DNA from: Fistularia commersonii | Taxonomy: Eukaryota; Chordata; Actinopteri; Syngnathiformes; Fistulariidae | Direction: 5' to 3' | Length of the DNA: 64,000 bases | NCBI GenBank assembly: GCA_037954325.1 | Contig: JBBMNZ010000001.1 | Span: 18,558,258 to 18,622,257 of the forward strand | Shown here: in pieces, positions 61,601 through 64,000 of the stretch | Layout: each line of letters begins with the position of its first letter | Position numbering within the stretch: the first letter of the stretch is position 1 | The notes under the pieces: model-generated | Told to the model about the DNA's origin: nothing | What the model saw: the letters and a program-made list of their open reading frames with translations, nothing else | The model's database searches: none | Program-made: the position numbers and the translations under genes

Positions 61601-63867
61601 CCATCATAATGGCACTCGGAAGAAAGAAAGAATCATTGGTAGAAAGGAATGTGTCTTCTTTAGTAAAAAAATAAATACATAAAATTAATATCATGAATGA
61701 ATCAATTTTAAATAAATGTATAAATGATTCAAATAAAAGATGGATTTATTTGTAAAAAAAGGTTGGAAATTGTGTATATTTTGATCCATAACAGTCCTCA
61801 GGTGGCGTTGTAGTTTATTCCACTTTTCTTTACAGTCCCCTGCTAGTGTTGTAGTGTTATCCTACTTTCAATCTGGTGCTTTCAAAAGCTGTTCAAGAGC
61901 ACCGAGACATAGCTGTACATATACAATAAATTAAAAATTTTGTTTTTTTGCTCAATTCCAAGTTATTCCTTGCATATTTTCCAGCATGCCAGCAGTCCAG
62001 AAGCCTGGGTAAATGGCATTTTGTGGTTCATGCTGCAGCGTGTCCATGGGGACGTTTCATCGGAGGAGCCATGTTTTCCTGAGCAGCAACAGAGCGGAGT
62101 CTGAAGAAGGATCCCATGAAACAACACATAAACTCCTCAAATAACACGTTTTCCTCTTATCTTTCATTGATTTATTTTCCATGGTTCAATCAACTTTAAC
62201 AGAAGACTAGCTAATATTTCTCACAAGTTTAAGATTCCAGGTTTAGGCAGTAGATTATCTATATTTATATGACATTCAGAGATACATTTGAAATATAACA
62301 TTGTTTTAAATATAGTATTATTGTTTCAAATAAAATCTTTAAATTGTCACACATAACTTTACTGTTTCCATCATTTTTTTAATCTCAAATTTGTTTAATT
62401 TTAATACCTTGCTATCCTAATTTTAAATTTATTTTTTTTTCCTTTAGAATAAAACTGATTTTGTGATTTTAAGGACATGACACATCTAAATAATGAGAAT
62501 TTATTTCTCAAATTTCAAATTTGGTTTCGTGAGAAGACAATGAAAATTATCAAAATGAATATTAGCAAAAGATATTAACAGTAAATTACTTGAATATTCA
62601 TGAGAAAGTACTGGAAAATATCAAAATAATAATCTAATAAAAATGATAGCAAAAAAAGTAAAATGTAATGCTAATAATAAAAAAAATATATATATATTAT
62701 TATAAAAAATAACTAAAAATCAGTATGATGTTTCCTTTTGATTCAAATGAGAATGAAAATTAAATTTAAATCAATAAAAATAATACAAGAAAAATCCATA
62801 AAAATCTGAGAAGTGTAATGATGCTTCTATCTATTATAAGTTTCTTTCTTTTTCCCCTAATCAAACTTTGCATTGACATGCAATGAACCTGTCATCAGTG
62901 GGTGAATCTTGACTAAGAAGTTTGAGGTTGGGGTGTTGGGGGTGAGGTCATTACTTGCAGCCATCTAATCACAAGCCTTACGGACTCTGGAAAGGGGGAA
63001 AATATTCCTTGCTAGATGCACTTTTTCAAATCAACATTTCAATTAAACAACCGCTCTCCCGTCTGACACGGGTGAGTAATTAATCGTGACCCAGCGCAGA
63101 ACGCCACCTTGCCTCGCAGCCCGATTCTCAATTAACCGCCCGAACAGATCAAATGTCTCACCAACACCTCCCCATCTGCAGCTGAGGGTCCAAGTTTGGC
63201 TCTTTCCTACCATGGCAGACTCCCCCAACATATCAAAGGATCATTTTAATTAAGTTTTATACAAATTCCCTCAAAGAGACTTCTTTCCCGACCTTCATCG
63301 ATCAGCGGGAGTTTGTTTTCTCCACCCAGAGCTTGTATTCATTGATACCACCCTGCTTTGTGTTCGGCAACGGACAGACAGACTAGGCGAGATTACAGGT
63401 GGTAGGAAGGGGATGACTTAGCGACTAGAGCAACCGCCACCATTTTTTCAGATAAAGGGTTCAGATAAACTAGCAAACAAACACACAACCTCAAGACAAT
63501 GACGAAGAGTGATAAACTGTGGATAAGTACAACTCTTCCTGGAAAAACTCAGAAAAACAAAGTTTGGATTCACGATGGCCTGTTGAACACGTTACCCCTC
63601 GCATCCCTGTAAATATGGCCTTTTCCGCCTGAGCGCGGCGGCAGCGGCTCGTGACAGCACCTGATCTGATTTGCAGTATTACATATCTGCTGGCTTCATC
63701 GTTTGACGCGCAATTCAAAACCAGTTACAATCAGATGACAAAAACGGATGTAAAAATTTCAATGAAATGGATATTTTAGATTCTTATACCGCTAGACGGG
63801 GTGAACAGTGGCAGAAAACGTGTACGGGGAATAAACAGGGGCTGCTGCTGTTTGGTTGAGAATATTC

Positions 63868-64000
63868 ATTCATTCATTCATTCATTCATTCATTCATTCA
63901 TTCATCGTCTGCTGCTTATCCTACTTAGGGTTGTAAGGGATGCTGGAGCCTATTCCAGTTGCCATCCAGCCGAAACGCTCACCACTGCACCCCTGTGCCA
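63868..64000 (-). repeat. SINE-like copy with (ATTC)n tail, cut by window edge
   Basis: (attc)n at 63869-63904, then 'ctgctgcttatcctacttag', 'gggatgctggagcctattcc' and 'agttgccatccagcc', the minus orientation of the family at 1813-2095. Confidence 0.7.

Larger units (their letters stand above)
30524..64000. other. no recognised exon: intron 1 and/or 5' flank of gfra4
   Basis: In 33 kb no coding exon with family resemblance was found on either strand. The first gfra4 exon is expected to be short (signal peptide plus one base), so it could be present and unseen. Unlisted stretches (32000-32260, 32620-34080, 34240-34980, 35050-35590, 35710-36500, 36570-37790, 38200-41680, 43260-44220, 44890-47000, 47680-49370, 51970-53520, 53750-55070, 55140-57035, 57250-63860) are AT-rich unique-looking DNA with mono- and dinucleotide runs. 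Complex, repeat-free blocks at 34430-34740, 48035-48200, 58860-58985, 61080-61440 and 63055-63235 are the likeliest places for conserved regulatory DNA, which is inference only. Confidence 0.5.

Overview
The window is vertebrate nuclear DNA, almost certainly from a ray-finned (teleost) fish. The supporting signs are AT-rich non-coding sequence, a vertebrate gene split into short exons by large introns, abundant tetranucleotide and CA/GT microsatellites, and typical fish dispersed repeats: tRNA-headed SINE-like copies, RTE/L2/R2-like LINE pieces, a Penelope-like element with a GIY-YIG domain, Tc1, hAT and pogo-like transposons. There are no bacterial-style operons, CRISPR arrays or rRNA/tRNA genes.

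One cellular gene is recognisable, on the minus strand. Seven exons joined by consensus GT/AG splice sites in compatible phases encode a GDNF-family receptor alpha. The order in transcription is 30523-30242, 29306-29226, 25337-24998, 18833-18724, 17527-17393, 5718-5549 and 115-1 (open at the window edge). The joined coding sequence is about 411 codons and carries the three cysteine-rich domains plus part of the C-terminal linker. The signal-peptide exon (5') and the GPI-attachment tail (3') were not found and probably lie in unread intron 1/upstream sequence and beyond base 1. Diagnostic residues match non-mammalian GFRA4 better than GFRA1-3, so I call it gfra4; paralogue a or b is not decided. 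Unlike mammalian GFRA4, it retains domain 1. The protein would be a cell-surface co-receptor that presents a GDNF-family ligand to RET.

Layout: 1-5.7 kb, last exons and a repeat-rich intron; 5.7-17.4 kb, an 11.7 kb intron with a Tc1 remnant, LINE fragments, a 300 bp polypurine tract, a degenerate ~26 bp tandem repeat and a 5'-and-3'-end LINE lacking its middle; 17.4-18.8 kb, two domain-3 exons; 18.8-25.0 kb, intron with a hAT-type element; 25.0-25.3 kb, domain-2 exon; 25.3-30.5 kb, introns with an R2-like LINE remnant, plus the linker and domain-1 exons. From 30.5 to 64 kb no coding exon was recognised. That part is presumably intron 1 and/or 5' flank and holds a LINE, a pogo-like MITE, a hAT element with a broken BED-finger transposase start, a nested palindrome, a Penelope-like element inside an unclassified repeat, and many microsatellites.

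I did not find a convincing new biological system. The least explained structures are the ~26 bp degenerate tandem repeat (11.2-11.85 kb, with a small second block at 7.9 kb), the nested palindrome at 47.0-47.3 kb, and the unclassified dispersed repeat near 37.8 and 49.9 kb. Most of the longer open frames are low-complexity or transposon sequence, not genes.
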